A stretch of DNA of 64,000 bases, taken from positions 113,275-177,274 of the IMG/VR virus record IMGVR_UViG_3300001798_000006; one strand, given 5' to 3'. Position 1 is the stretch's first letter. The number at the start of each line of letters is the position of its first letter. Positions 9,391 through 18,455 of this stretch are shown one piece after another. The position numbers and the translations under genes were made by a program. This DNA is from a virus. Under the pieces are notes generated by a model. That model saw only the letters and a program-made list of their open reading frames with translations, was not told the origin of the DNA and ran no database searches.

Positions 9391-9749
9391 TGGCTGATTT
9401 TGCAACAATAAGTTTTTGTGGTCGTATTACGGATGATATTAAATTCTTTGATATAAAGGACTCTAAGATGGCTAAATTTGGGGTTGCTCTTAATTTATAT
9501 ACCCCAAAGGGTGAAAAAACAATTTTTAAAGATGTTGTTGTATTTGGTCCACAGGTTAAGTATTTAACTATGGTGCAGGAGAAAGGTTCACCAAAAGGTG
9601 CCACGGTATTTATTTCTGGGACAGTAGAAGTTGATTCTTATAAGGACAAAGATAAAGAAATTGTACGTGCCACGTCTATCCAGGTACTTGGGAAGAGACC
9701 AAAACAAACCGAAGTTCCAGAAGAGACTGGCAACGGATTACCATTTTAA
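9390..9749 (+). CDS. ssb: single-stranded DNA-binding protein
   Basis: OB-fold ssDNA-binding protein of 119 residues. It shows the SSB order: a first strand with ISFCGRITDD, a central FKDVVVFGPQ (the WxxVVxFG-type strand), GATVFISGTVEVDSY, and a short acidic linker ending in GNGLPF. That C-terminus resembles the DDDIPF tip which recruits partner proteins in bacterial SSB. GGAGG lies 8 bases before its ATG. It sits directly after the polymerase, consistent with a role at the fork. Confidence 0.88.
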   Translation: MADFATISFCGRITDDIKFFDIKDSKMAKFGVALNLYTPKGEKTIFKDVVVFGPQVKYLTMVQEKGSPKGATVFISGTVEVDSYKDKDKEIVRATSIQVLGKRPKQTEVPEETGNGLPF

Positions 9750-10345
9750 TGAAGATACAGGAACTTGAGCCGATCATTAAGAGAATAGCTAATAAAACAC
9801 ATCATATATCACCAGTTATATCTAAGGAAGATCTAGAACAGGTCGGACGCTTATCTGCCTTCAAGGCTCTTAGGAGTTTTGATCCCACAAAGGGAAAAAG
9901 TATTAAATCTTATATATATAAATGTGTGCAGAGAGCTATTTACGAAGAGGCGTCAAGTTTCTATGGTCCGTATAGATTGCCTCATCGCATTCTAAGACTT
10001 TGCTCTAAAATTAATACACTCGCCGGAGTAGAAGCCTCCGGCGAGGAAATATCTTCGATTTTAAATGCCGAGAAATCACCTATTAAAAAGACGACACCTG
10101 ATACAGTCAGGAAACTAAAGGTGCTATATCGTGGCGTTGCGAGCGATAGTGATTGTTTATGCAGCAATGACGATCACTTTTTACAAGAGATTACCGTTTC
10201 AGAACTAGAACGCAATATATTATATTATCGGTATATTCATAATTACTCTTTAAAGGAAACTAGTCAAATTTTAGGGATTTCTATCGGTAGATTAAGAGGA
10301 TTGGAAGCAATTTTGAAGGGACGGATAAGGGATTTATATGAGTAA
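9749..10345 (+). CDS. RNA polymerase sigma-70 family factor (first of two)
   Basis: A 198-residue sigma-like protein. The N-terminal region (about 1-75) has ISKEDLEQVGRLSAFKALRSFD and SYIYKCVQRAIYEEASS, a sigma region 2 pattern that binds the -10 element and core polymerase. The C-terminal region has YSLKETSQILGISIGRLRG, a region 4 helix-turn-helix for -35 recognition. The middle part is divergent. It probably directs host RNA polymerase to a class of phage promoters. The start overlaps the SSB stop (TAATG). A second, different sigma factor is encoded at 60.1-60.6 kb. Confidence 0.8.
   Translation: MKIQELEPIIKRIANKTHHISPVISKEDLEQVGRLSAFKALRSFDPTKGKSIKSYIYKCVQRAIYEEASSFYGPYRLPHRILRLCSKINTLAGVEASGEEISSILNAEKSPIKKTTPDTVRKLKVLYRGVASDSDCLCSNDDHFLQEITVSELERNILYYRYIHNYSLKETSQILGISIGRLRGLEAILKGRIRDLYE
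10019..10045. repeat. perfect 10-bp hairpin inside the sigma gene
   Basis: CTCGCCGGAG pairs perfectly with CTCCGGCGAG across a 7-base loop. It is GC-rich in an AT-rich gene and lies wholly within coding sequence. It is one of a set of such hairpins in this window. Confidence 0.85.
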
Positions 10346-13205
10346 GAAGAGAATACTTTTTTGTGGGGAAGCTAGTTTTCTATCTACGGGCTTTAGTACC
10401 TACTATAGGGAACTATTGCCAAGATTAGCCGTGACTGGGAAGTACGATATTTTTGAGCATGGATCATACGCTCGCCAAGATCACCCCGAAGTGAATAACT
10501 TTATCAAGGGGCGTTGGAAATTTTATGGGAATTTACCCTTAACAGAGGAAGAGGCTAAGGCTTATAATCAACCTTCGGCAGATCCAAAAGATAAGGGTCA
10601 GAATATTTCCCAATTTGGAGCTTACAAATTTGATGGTGTAGTTGCGGATTGTAAGCCAGATATATGTATAGATATCAGGGATAATTGGATGTTACGCTGG
10701 CAGTTAAGTAGTGTTTTCAGACCATGGATTAAACTCGTTTGGATGCCCACCGTAGACAGTCTGCCTCAGCATGAGGATTGGATTAAAGACTATGAACAGG
10801 CTGATCTTATAGTTGCATACGCAGATTTTGGCGTACATACTTTAAAGCAGCAGAGTCCGTTAATGCGTGTATTCCCTAAAGCTATGCGTCCTGGCGTAGA
10901 CTTAAAAACTTTTTATCCAATGGATAGAGATCAGATCAGGGAAGAGTTTTGTATTGCGAAGGATGTGCCAATTATTGGCAGCCTGATGCGTAACCAATCT
11001 CGTAAACTTTATCCAGATCTTATTGATGCTTTCGCACGTATGAAAAATAAGTATAAAGGCGAAAAGGCTGTCGATAAAGCTATTTTGTTGCTACATAGTG
11101 CGTGGCCAGATAATGTTTATTCTTATGATTATCCACGCCACGTTATGAGGCTACAAGCATATCCATGGCTTGCTAATTATTCCAAGGGTATTAAAGACAG
11201 CGTAATGCAAACGCTTATGTGCCATAACCCGGCCTGTGGGAAGAAGTCACTTGCTTATGCTATTAATTTATATAATAAACCACTCCGTAATGGAGTGATA
11301 TTGTTGCCGTGCATGTGGTGTGGGCAGCAGACCGCTACCTGTCCAACAACAGGGGTAGGATTTAGTCGCGAGGAGCTTGCTAAAGTATATAATTTATTGG
11401 ACTTATATGTTCAATGTTCTATATGTTTTACGCCTGATACCCCGGTATTAACTGGTGAAGGTTGGAAAAATATCTGCGATATTCGAGAGGGCGAACAGGT
11501 CTTTGGTAAAGATGGTCAATTGCATCATGTTTATAAAACTATGAAGAATAAGACTGATTCGCTGGTAGAAGTTAAGTTGCATGGTAATGCATGGTCTAAT
11601 AAATGTACTCCAAACCACCCGTTTTTGGTTGTTAAAGACGCATGGCCCGATAACAAAAATTCTTTACGAGAAAAGATTGGACAGAAAAATCCTGAACGAT
11701 TAGATTTTGAATATAAAGACGCTGGCGATTTACAGCCAGATGATATGGTTGTTCAGACTATTCCTATGAAGTCAACCAAGCCAGAAATTAAATTAGATGA
11801 TGGTACTCCAATTATTTTTGATGAACATTTCGCTTGGTTTTTGGGCGTAATGGTTGGAGACGGTAATGTAAATATTAATGATACGACAGCATATTGCAGA
11901 GTAACATGTGCGTCAGATGACGCAACAGCTTTTCAGAAGATAAATTTGATAGCCAAAAGATTAAATCACGAAGCAAAAATTAGACAATATATTGATCGGA
12001 AAGCTTTTGATGTTAATATTAATGATAAACGATTAGCTATTTTACTTAGAAAAGAACTATATCATGATAACGGATATAAAAAGAGTCCGTTTAATTTTAT
12101 ATTATGGCCTCCTGATTTGCAACTAGCTTTTATTAATGGATTAATACATGCTGACGGTCACGTAATTGACGAAAAAGTAAATGGGTTTACTAATACGTCT
12201 CCATACGTTGCCAGGGATTTATATATTGCTCTGCAAAAACTTGGTTTATATTTTAATTGTCACATGCAATATCCAGAGAACAAAAAGCCTCGTTATAGGT
12301 TTGAAATTAATTTTTCTGGTAAAAAATCATCTACTTCTTCTCTTTATTGGAAGCAAGACGGTGTAAATTATATGTTATCGAAAGTGAAATCTATAACTAA
12401 TATTGATTACAATGATTATGTCTATAATATAGACGTTGCTGATGATCATAATTATATTATATGTGGGCATTCCGTCCACAACTGTGAGGGAGATGGAATG
12501 CCCGTCCAAGAGGCTAAAGCCTGTGGTAAACCAACTCTTGTAATGGATTATTCCGCCATGCGTGAGAAGGGGCGATTCCCCAAAGAATATTCACATTTTA
12601 AGCAACTCGGAATTACTGAGGATAGCTATTCGTGCCACAAAGGTGGTGACGTTATTGATGTTGGTCGCTATTATTATGAACCTGAAACCTCGTGTATGCG
12701 GGCTCTGCCCGATATTGATGATTTAGCTGATAAAATGCGTGACCTTATTAATAATGACGAAAAGCGTCTTGATCTTGGTCGAGACGCACGTAAATGTGTC
12801 GAGGATAATTATGATTGGGATAAGTTGGCTAAACAATGGGAGTTTGTACTCGACGGTATTAAGATTAAAGATAGGTCTACAACCTGGGAAACACCTATAG
12901 TGGTGCGTAATGTACCTAAGTGTGATCCGATGCCTTCTGAGCTTGATAATGATAAACTATTAGAGTGGTTATATCTGAATATTCTTAAGTACCCAAAGGT
13001 TGATCCAGAGGGAGCTAAGATGTGGCTGACTAATATGCAATCGGGAATGACCCAGGAACAGGTTTATCAGTACTTCTGTCAGACGGCTACTCAGTCTGTA
13101 GGAGGAGAAAACCATAGACAGCAAATTCGAGCGGCCGTCGCTAAGCAAAAAGGCGAAGCCTATACTATCGAGGGCCAGGAACCAGGAAAAGAGGAGTGGA
13201 TTTAA
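10338..13205 (+). CDS. GT4-family glycosyltransferase interrupted by an intein
   Basis: A 955-codon frame in which a 353-residue intein (residues 363-715) interrupts a glycosyltransferase of about 602 residues. Joined, the extein reads DLYVQCSI-CEGDGMPVQEAKACG, the E-x7-E nucleotide-sugar binding motif of GT-B fold GT4 enzymes (compare EGFGLPxLEAMACG). The N-terminal half has FLSTGFSTYYRELLPRL, also GT4-like. A Cys-rich segment (CHNPACGKK, CMWCGQQTATC) may bind zinc. It likely transfers a sugar from a nucleotide donor; donor and acceptor are unknown. Overlapping starts tie it to the sigma gene before it and the glycosyltransferase after it. Confidence 0.85.
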   Translation: MSKKRILFCGEASFLSTGFSTYYRELLPRLAVTGKYDIFEHGSYARQDHPEVNNFIKGRWKFYGNLPLTEEEAKAYNQPSADPKDKGQNISQFGAYKFDGVVADCKPDICIDIRDNWMLRWQLSSVFRPWIKLVWMPTVDSLPQHEDWIKDYEQADLIVAYADFGVHTLKQQSPLMRVFPKAMRPGVDLKTFYPMDRDQIREEFCIAKDVPIIGSLMRNQSRKLYPDLIDAFARMKNKYKGEKAVDKAILLLHSAWPDNVYSYDYPRHVMRLQAYPWLANYSKGIKDSVMQTLMCHNPACGKKSLAYAINLYNKPLRNGVILLPCMWCGQQTATCPTTGVGFSREELAKVYNLLDLYVQCSICFTPDTPVLTGEGWKNICDIREGEQVFGKDGQLHHVYKTMKNKTDSLVEVKLHGNAWSNKCTPNHPFLVVKDAWPDNKNSLREKIGQKNPERLDFEYKDAGDLQPDDMVVQTIPMKSTKPEIKLDDGTPIIFDEHFAWFLGVMVGDGNVNINDTTAYCRVTCASDDATAFQKINLIAKRLNHEAKIRQYIDRKAFDVNINDKRLAILLRKELYHDNGYKKSPFNFILWPPDLQLAFINGLIHADGHVIDEKVNGFTNTSPYVARDLYIALQKLGLYFNCHMQYPENKKPRYRFEINFSGKKSSTSSLYWKQDGVNYMLSKVKSITNIDYNDYVYNIDVADDHNYIICGHSVHNCEGDGMPVQEAKACGKPTLVMDYSAMREKGRFPKEYSHFKQLGITEDSYSCHKGGDVIDVGRYYYEPETSCMRALPDIDDLADKMRDLINNDEKRLDLGRDARKCVEDNYDWDKLAKQWEFVLDGIKIKDRSTTWETPIVVRNVPKCDPMPSELDNDKLLEWLYLNILKYPKVDPEGAKMWLTNMQSGMTQEQVYQYFCQTATQSVGGENHRQQIRAAVAKQKGEAYTIEGQEPGKEEWI
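11424..12482 (+). other. intein with LAGLIDADG endonuclease domain (in glycosyltransferase)
   Basis: Protein-splicing element of 353 residues, from the Cys of CFTPDTPVLTGEGW (block A) to the final HN of CGHSVHN (block G), followed by extein Cys. Block B is TPNHPFLV. The two LAGLIDADG helices are FLGVMVGDG and FINGLIHADG. Block F is YVYNIDVADDHNYI. All splicing residues (Cys1, block B His, His-Asn, Cys+1) are present, so it should be active. A 9-bp inverted repeat, GGGCATTCC (12465) and GGAATGCCC (12495), flanks its downstream junction. Confidence 0.92.
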
Positions 13206-14449
13206 TGAAACTTTGTTTTATAGCTCCGCTACAGGATATGAGCGGATATGCGAATTTCTCACGTTTATTCCTAAAAACCCTTTTAAAGGGTGGTATTGAC
13301 GTTGTGGCTCGTGCATTAAAATATGATCAGTTAGACGACGCTTCTCAGTATAAAGAGGAGCCTTGGATTACAGAGGCCCTAAATAAGCCACTTGAGGGGA
13401 TAGACATGGTGCTCCAATGCACCACACCCAATATTGAGGCTCAGCCGAAGCCAGGTCTGCCAAACGGACTTATATTCTTCTGGGAAACTGACCGACTACC
13501 TCCTTTTTGGCTCTCTCAAATTGAGAAATTCGACTTTATTATAGTTCCGTGCCGTTTTAATGCCGAAATGTTAGTACACTGTGGCTGTACTAAGCCTATT
13601 TTAGTGATGCCGCCGCCATCTGACACAGACCTTTATAAAGAAGAAAGAGTTCCATACGAAATCCCTGGATCAGCCGGACGGACCATTTTTTATAATATTT
13701 CTCAGCTTTCTGCCAAAAAAGGTATTGATGCTCTTATTAGAGCATATTATGGAGCGTTCGCAGACCGGCCCGACGAGGTTTTATTGGTCTTAAAGACCTA
13801 TATTAGTATGTCTAATCGACAAAATGAACGCACGGTTATTGAGAACTTTATTCAGAAGATTAGGCAGGGGTGCCGCATTCCTATACAGAAGTATCCTCCT
13901 ATTCTGCCTATTACGCAAACTATGAGCGAAGCCGATATACACAAGCTTCATAAAGGGTGCCACGCCTATGTGAATGCTGGACGCGGCGAGGGGCACTGCA
14001 TTCCGGCGTTTGATGCATTGGGCCATGGTAATACTCTTATTTCGAGTAAAACAGGCGGCATGGCAGATTGGGTTGACGAAAACAACTCTATGGTGTATAA
14101 TGCTATTCGGACCAACGTATATGATATGCCTCACGGAGACCCGACAATATATACTGGCGTGGAGCAATGGTTTGAGCCTAGTACATCAGAAATGGGTCAC
14201 TTAATGCGAATGTATCATTTGCTTCGCAAGGGCAACGCTGACGGCGTGTTAGATTTTCAGTCTATGGACACCTGGAATAAAATTTCCCTTTTAAGGGAGA
14301 ATGGGTTAAAGTTGGTTGAGAAACGTGACTATAAAAATGTGGCAGATCGCCTTGTTGCTCAATTAAAAGCGGCTTATGATAGTTGGAAAACTAATGGGAA
14401 AGTTATTTTTGATCTTAAGGATGCAAGTGTTATGAAGGTTGGTGGCTAA
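13205..14449 (+). CDS. GT4-family glycosyltransferase
   Basis: A 414-residue GT-B glycosyltransferase. The N-terminal Rossmann half includes MSGYANFSRLFLKTLL. The C-terminal half includes FYNISQLSAKKGIDALIRAY, typical of GT4 donor domains. The donor-binding motif is GRGEGHCIPAFDALGHG (E-x7-D form). An ATG at 13205 with GAGGAG eight bases upstream is chosen over an in-frame GTG at 13196. The gene overlaps the previous glycosyltransferase stop and is followed at once by a homing endonuclease gene. Acceptor unknown. Confidence 0.85.
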   Translation: MKLCFIAPLQDMSGYANFSRLFLKTLLKGGIDVVARALKYDQLDDASQYKEEPWITEALNKPLEGIDMVLQCTTPNIEAQPKPGLPNGLIFFWETDRLPPFWLSQIEKFDFIIVPCRFNAEMLVHCGCTKPILVMPPPSDTDLYKEERVPYEIPGSAGRTIFYNISQLSAKKGIDALIRAYYGAFADRPDEVLLVLKTYISMSNRQNERTVIENFIQKIRQGCRIPIQKYPPILPITQTMSEADIHKLHKGCHAYVNAGRGEGHCIPAFDALGHGNTLISSKTGGMADWVDENNSMVYNAIRTNVYDMPHGDPTIYTGVEQWFEPSTSEMGHLMRMYHLLRKGNADGVLDFQSMDTWNKISLLRENGLKLVEKRDYKNVADRLVAQLKAAYDSWKTNGKVIFDLKDASVMKVGG

Positions 14450-15231
14450 TGGGATCTAATATTAATAGATGGACAGACCAGGAAATAATGATACTTAAGG
14501 AAAATTATGGCCAAATTCCACTTCCTGATATAGATATACCAGGGAGATCTTATCAGGCAAAACGTACTAGAGCTAGAATATTAGGACTGTATTCTGCGTT
14601 AAAAGGCCAGGGTAAAAGACAATATTCATGTAATGATAATTATTTTAATGTCCCTAATTTAGAAAACTCTTATTGGGCTGGTTTTATAGCTGCGGATGGA
14701 TGTATTATTAAAAATAGAAATTGTTTACAAATTTTATTATCTACAAAAGATTTGCAACATCTAAAGTTGTTTGCTCGATTAATTGAGTTTAATGGTCCTA
14801 TTAAGTTTGATAATTATGGGATGGCTATCTTAAGGATATATTCAAAACAAATTTGTCATGATCTAAAAAACAATTTTAATATTATAACTAATAAAACTTT
14901 AATATTAAAGCCGCCACCACTAAATGGAAATTTCGCTCTAGCCTTTATTAAAGGTTATATTGATGGTGATGGATGGATTTCTATAGCAAAGATTCAAAAT
15001 AAATATTCCTATTTAACAATAGGATTCATAGGGACGAGACAAGTTTTAAGATGGATTAAAAATACTTTATCGCAATATATTGGCCAAAAATTAATAAATA
15101 AAATTTTTAAACGTAAAAATAATCAATGTTATCAATTTTCTATAATGGGCTCTAATGCTACGGCTATATATCAGCATCTTGAGCCAATCATTAATATTGG
15201 ATTAAATAGAAAATGGAGCAAATATGTCTAA
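14449..15231 (+). CDS. free-standing LAGLIDADG homing endonuclease 1
   Basis: A 260-residue mobile endonuclease. The N-terminus (about 1-45) resembles a Myb/SANT-type DNA-binding helix set (RWTDQEIMILKENYGQ). Two LAGLIDADG motifs follow, YWAGFIAADG and FIKGYIDGDG. It begins on the last base of the glycosyltransferase stop (TAATG) and ends inside the next start, so it inserted without breaking either neighbour and is co-translated. It is more AT-rich than its neighbours, consistent with separate ancestry. It is a paralogue of the protein at 20929-21747. Confidence 0.88.
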   Translation: MGSNINRWTDQEIMILKENYGQIPLPDIDIPGRSYQAKRTRARILGLYSALKGQGKRQYSCNDNYFNVPNLENSYWAGFIAADGCIIKNRNCLQILLSTKDLQHLKLFARLIEFNGPIKFDNYGMAILRIYSKQICHDLKNNFNIITNKTLILKPPPLNGNFALAFIKGYIDGDGWISIAKIQNKYSYLTIGFIGTRQVLRWIKNTLSQYIGQKLINKIFKRKNNQCYQFSIMGSNATAIYQHLEPIINIGLNRKWSKYV

Positions 15232-16249
15232 TATACCATATGTTCCACAAAGTCATAGTATTATTGAAAGAATTAATAATCCGGTAAAGCTGGTCCAGTG
15301 TATCCAGGCGTGCGGAGAAGAGGAATTTATAGGCTTAACGCTCCGCTCGATCTATAATGAAATTGATCAAATTATAGTTATTGAGGGAGCAGTTAAGAAT
15401 CGTCCCAATTCAACAGAAGATGGGCACAGTATTGACAAGACCGTAGATATTATTAAGGATTTTCGCGATAATCATGACCCTGATAAAAAAGTCTTATTTT
15501 TACAGATTAAGCGGCCATGGAACAATCTTGAGGAGATTAAGCAAACATTTCTTGATCTCGCTCCAGAGGGCTCGATTATCTTAATTAATGATGCAGATGA
15601 ATTCTATATGCCTGACGATATTCGTAGAATTCGTCAGGCATTCGATTTACAGCCGCATATGACCGAGCTAATCCCAACATTCCTACATTTTTATAGGGAC
15701 TTCGCACATATAGCAGTGCCAGGGCCAGAGTGGAATACACAGCATCAACGGATATTTAAACTTCAAAGAGGAATGAAATATCACTCCCATCCGGTTGTGA
15801 CCGACGCTCATGGTCATTGTACTTATTTTTCTCCACATTATCAACATAGAAGATTCGTACCGACGAAGCCGGTATATATCTACCATTACGGATATGCTCG
15901 TAACAATATGGATGAAGTGATGCGTCAGAAACAAGAGTATTATGAGAAAGAACTTGCGGCTCACGGAGACGCAAGTAAGAAGTTTGATCAGAAGATTAAA
16001 GATTGGTTTGATGGCACAGAGCCATTACTTGTCTTTGACGGAGAACATCCAGACATTATAAAAGAGCATCCTATGTTTGAACAGACTCTTATTAATAACA
16101 GAAATGCTCAGAAGTTATATCCACTTTGGTCTACTGATGAATTCTATTCTAAGGCCATTAATGGCGAAGCCGTTGGGAACATCTGGCTCTGTCAAACTGG
16201 TAGGAGTCAACCTTATATTGGTTTCTATCATAATAGGTTAGAGGTCTAA
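15224..16249 (+). CDS. glycosyltransferase, GT-A fold (GT2/GT17-like)
   Basis: A 341-residue protein with a GT-A pattern. After an early helix comes IIVIEGAVKNRPNSTEDG, then ILINDADEFY, whose DADE supplies the metal-binding DxD motif. This combination resembles GT17 beta-1,4-GlcNAc transferase-like proteins found in bacteria and phages. A C-terminal extension (about 280-341) is unassigned. It directly follows a homing endonuclease within the glycan cluster. Donor and acceptor cannot be deduced. Confidence 0.75.
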   Translation: MSNIPYVPQSHSIIERINNPVKLVQCIQACGEEEFIGLTLRSIYNEIDQIIVIEGAVKNRPNSTEDGHSIDKTVDIIKDFRDNHDPDKKVLFLQIKRPWNNLEEIKQTFLDLAPEGSIILINDADEFYMPDDIRRIRQAFDLQPHMTELIPTFLHFYRDFAHIAVPGPEWNTQHQRIFKLQRGMKYHSHPVVTDAHGHCTYFSPHYQHRRFVPTKPVYIYHYGYARNNMDEVMRQKQEYYEKELAAHGDASKKFDQKIKDWFDGTEPLLVFDGEHPDIIKEHPMFEQTLINNRNAQKLYPLWSTDEFYSKAINGEAVGNIWLCQTGRSQPYIGFYHNRLEV

Positions 16250-16250
16250 G

Positions 16251-16535
16251 ATGCTGAAATGGATTAGAGCAATTAGGGATTATGATATGTTGTTGGCTCT
16301 AAATAGAGCGTGGGAAGATAGGTTTATTAAGAACATGGAATTTTCTATTGCATTAGCTGACTACCAAGAAAGGGTTATAGAGCTAGAAAAACAATATATC
16401 ACTCTAAAACAGCAATATACTTCTCAAAACTCTAAATATTATCCAGGTTTATGTGAGGAAAATATAGGATTAAGAGCAAAAATTAATGGCTTACAACAAC
16501 GGGTCAGGGAATTACAGGATAATAATGTTCAATAA
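16251..16535 (+). CDS. small coiled-coil protein
   Basis: A 94-residue helical protein. The segment from about residue 35 to 94 has heptad-like spacing (ERVIELEKQYITLKQQY, then GLRAKINGLQQRVRELQ), predicting a coiled coil. No catalytic motif. It starts one base after the glycosyltransferase stop and overlaps the next small gene, another coiled-coil protein, so the two may form a pair. Function unknown. Confidence 0.65.
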   Translation: MLKWIRAIRDYDMLLALNRAWEDRFIKNMEFSIALADYQERVIELEKQYITLKQQYTSQNSKYYPGLCEENIGLRAKINGLQQRVRELQDNNVQ

Positions 16536-16749
16536 ATCTAAAGATAAAGAAATTCAAAAACTAGAAGAAGCACTTGCTACTGCAAATGACCATATACTAC
16601 TATTAGTGGAGGTTATTAAATTTTATGAGGTAGCAATTAATGGATATAAAGGGTTATGTAAAATATCAACTGATAAATTAGTAGAAGTGGTGGCAGTATT
16701 GAAGGCATTACAAGACGAAAATACAAGATTGAGAGTTAGGAATAACTAA
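16525..16749 (+). CDS. small coiled-coil protein
   Basis: A 74-residue protein starting MFNKSKDKEIQKLEEAL and ending LQDENTRLRVRNN, strongly helical with heptad-like leucines. The ATG at 16525 overlaps the preceding stop by 11 bases and follows an AGGA sequence. It joins the next gene by TAATG. Unknown function; resembles its neighbour only in composition. Confidence 0.6.
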   Translation: MFNKSKDKEIQKLEEALATANDHILLLVEVIKFYEVAINGYKGLCKISTDKLVEVVAVLKALQDENTRLRVRNN

Positions 16750-17078
16750 TGAAAACTAACATTGTAACATATGATATCAGTCGTAAGAGAGATAGCGATC
16801 TTAAGACTATTGAATTAACTGACGTATTAAGAATTGTGTTGTTTCGTCATGATATATTAGAAATTATTATGAAGCCAACGGAGAGCGGCGTTGCTCATTA
16901 TCCTGATGTATTTTATATTTCACTTCAAAACGCTACCAACCGTGCTGTCTTTAGAACAAAAAAGCCTTGGTTGTTTAATCCGATTAAGAGACTTTATAAC
17001 GCTTTTAAAGTTAGGGCAATTTTGAGAAAGTGTGATTACGAAGCTTTGAGTAGTATATTATGTCCAAAGTATGAATAA
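16749..17078 (+). CDS. hypothetical protein
   Basis: A 109-residue protein with a basic middle (IKRLYNAFKVRAILRKC) and no recognised motif. The start is TAATG-coupled to the previous gene, and the stop lies inside the start of the Nudix gene. Expression with the glycan cluster is implied by coupling. Function unknown. Confidence 0.6.
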   Translation: MKTNIVTYDISRKRDSDLKTIELTDVLRIVLFRHDILEIIMKPTESGVAHYPDVFYISLQNATNRAVFRTKKPWLFNPIKRLYNAFKVRAILRKCDYEALSSILCPKYE

Positions 17079-17550
17079 CATGTATATATATAAATATCCT
17101 CGCTATAAAGTAACCTGTGATATGGCTATTGAACATCAGGGTAAGCTCTTAATAATTAAAAGAGGCCCCGGTCTCGAAGCTGGTAAATGGGCATTTCCGG
17201 GCGGTAATTTAGATCCAAACGAGACATGTATTGAATGTGCTTGTAGGGAAGTTTATGAGGAAGTAGGATATCAATATAATCCGGGTTATTGCGGTTTTAA
17301 ATTAGTGGGCATTTTTGATCGGCCGGACAGAGCCGAAGGCGATAGAGCAATTAGTATTCTATATTTTTCGCCATATAATATGCATGAAGAGTTTAAAGAC
17401 TGGTCACCATCAGAAGTAAAATTGGGCGACGATGCAGTAGATTATAAGTGGATTGCCGCCGATGAAATCGGCGGCATTGATTGGGCATTTGACTGCAAAG
17501 AAATGGCAGAGAAAGCGTTTGCACTATGCGAGTCCTATACGCGGGATTAA
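17071..17550 (+). CDS. Nudix hydrolase
   Basis: A 159-residue hydrolase of nucleoside diphosphates linked to another group. The Nudix box is complete: GGNLDPNETCIECACREVYEEVGY contains G-x5-E-x7-REV-x-EEVG (positions about 51-74). It is preceded by GKWAFPGG, as in family members that act on nucleotide sugars or mutagenic nucleotides. Position among glycosyltransferases suggests nucleotide-sugar (GDP-mannose mannosyl hydrolase-like) turnover, which is inference. A perfect 10-bp hairpin lies inside its 3' part. Confidence 0.9.
   Translation: MNNMYIYKYPRYKVTCDMAIEHQGKLLIIKRGPGLEAGKWAFPGGNLDPNETCIECACREVYEEVGYQYNPGYCGFKLVGIFDRPDRAEGDRAISILYFSPYNMHEEFKDWSPSEVKLGDDAVDYKWIAADEIGGIDWAFDCKEMAEKAFALCESYTRD
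17454..17476. repeat. perfect 10-bp hairpin with GAA loop in the Nudix gene
   Basis: TGCCGCCGAT pairs with ATCGGCGGCA across a GAA loop. It is GC-rich and fully inside coding sequence, where it encodes an AADEIGG segment. A GAA loop also closes smaller stems at 25532-25546 and 34473-34489. Confidence 0.88.
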
Positions 17551-18455
17551 TGTGGCACTATGGGATGCAAGAAAAAGGCACTTCGTATGAATATCGTCAT
17601 ATAGAGGCCGGCTTTAAACAATGTCAAGCCGAAGGTTTATTCGACGCTATGTATTGGCATCCCGACAATAACGAGTCCTTTCCGCAGGGAGGATATGACG
17701 CAATTTTTCATGTAGCTTTTAATGGGAATTATGATCTACCAGAAGCAGAAGCACTAAAAGCTTTGGCTAATGACATACCAGTTATTCAGTTTGATTGTGA
17801 TGCGTCTTTTCGGTTCCAAGACTGGATCTTGCCGCGTAAGCATCGGGTATCTCATTTTGTGACTACTCACAACAGTACAATTCCCTGGTATAAGTCTAAT
17901 GGCATGAATGTTATCAAGTCTCAGTGGGCTGGTTCTCCATTATACTATAAAGCAGAGACGGGCTATCAACCATTTGATACGAGCTTTCTTGGGCAGAGAC
18001 ATGGTATACGCGGGACAATCGTTTCCATGCTCATTCAAGCCGGTATTAAGGTACATTTATTTGGAGAATTCTGGGAAGGCTATCCAGATAGTAAGTGCGA
18101 ACTTTTAGAGTCCGACGATATGATTAAAGTGTTCCATCTATCAAAAATTAACTTGAATTTTTCAAATCCGTCTCAAGGTGGCTTGCCCCAAATTAAGGGG
18201 CGGCACGTAGATATACTGGCAGCCGGAGGATTTCAACTTTGTACTTCGGCTGATAATTTAGAGGAATATTTTGTTCCAAATAAGGAAATTGTTATTGTTA
18301 ATAGTATGCCAGAGATGCTTACAAAGATTAAATATTATTTGGAGCATGACGATGAACGCAACGCGATTGCCGAGGCTGGATATCAAAGGGTGCAAAAAGA
18401 GCACCTATGGAAGCATAGGTTGACAGCTATATTTCAAGAGGTCGGGTTATCGTAA
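17526..18455 (+). CDS. CgeB-like glycosyltransferase
   Basis: A 309-residue protein resembling the CgeB / Glycos_transf_1_2 group. The front reads RVLYAGLMWHYGM. The middle FDTSFLGQRHGIRGTIVSML matches the family's FVGSxxxxR segment, and HLSKINLNFSNPSQGG...QIKGRHVDILAAGGF is the typical IxxxxxNxRxFEIxAxGGF region. The end LEHDDERNAIAEAGYQRV is also characteristic. It overlaps the Nudix gene by 25 bases. A relative lies at 26040-26918. Confidence 0.8.
   Translation: MRVLYAGLMWHYGMQEKGTSYEYRHIEAGFKQCQAEGLFDAMYWHPDNNESFPQGGYDAIFHVAFNGNYDLPEAEALKALANDIPVIQFDCDASFRFQDWILPRKHRVSHFVTTHNSTIPWYKSNGMNVIKSQWAGSPLYYKAETGYQPFDTSFLGQRHGIRGTIVSMLIQAGIKVHLFGEFWEGYPDSKCELLESDDMIKVFHLSKINLNFSNPSQGGLPQIKGRHVDILAAGGFQLCTSADNLEEYFVPNKEIVIVNSMPEMLTKIKYYLEHDDERNAIAEAGYQRVQKEHLWKHRLTAIFQEVGLS

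Noticed and set aside
13790-14167. 125-codon antisense frame in a glycosyltransferase gene
   Set aside because: Lies opposite the donor-binding motif of a real GT4 gene; no ribosome site and Arg/His-rich, typical of shadow frames.
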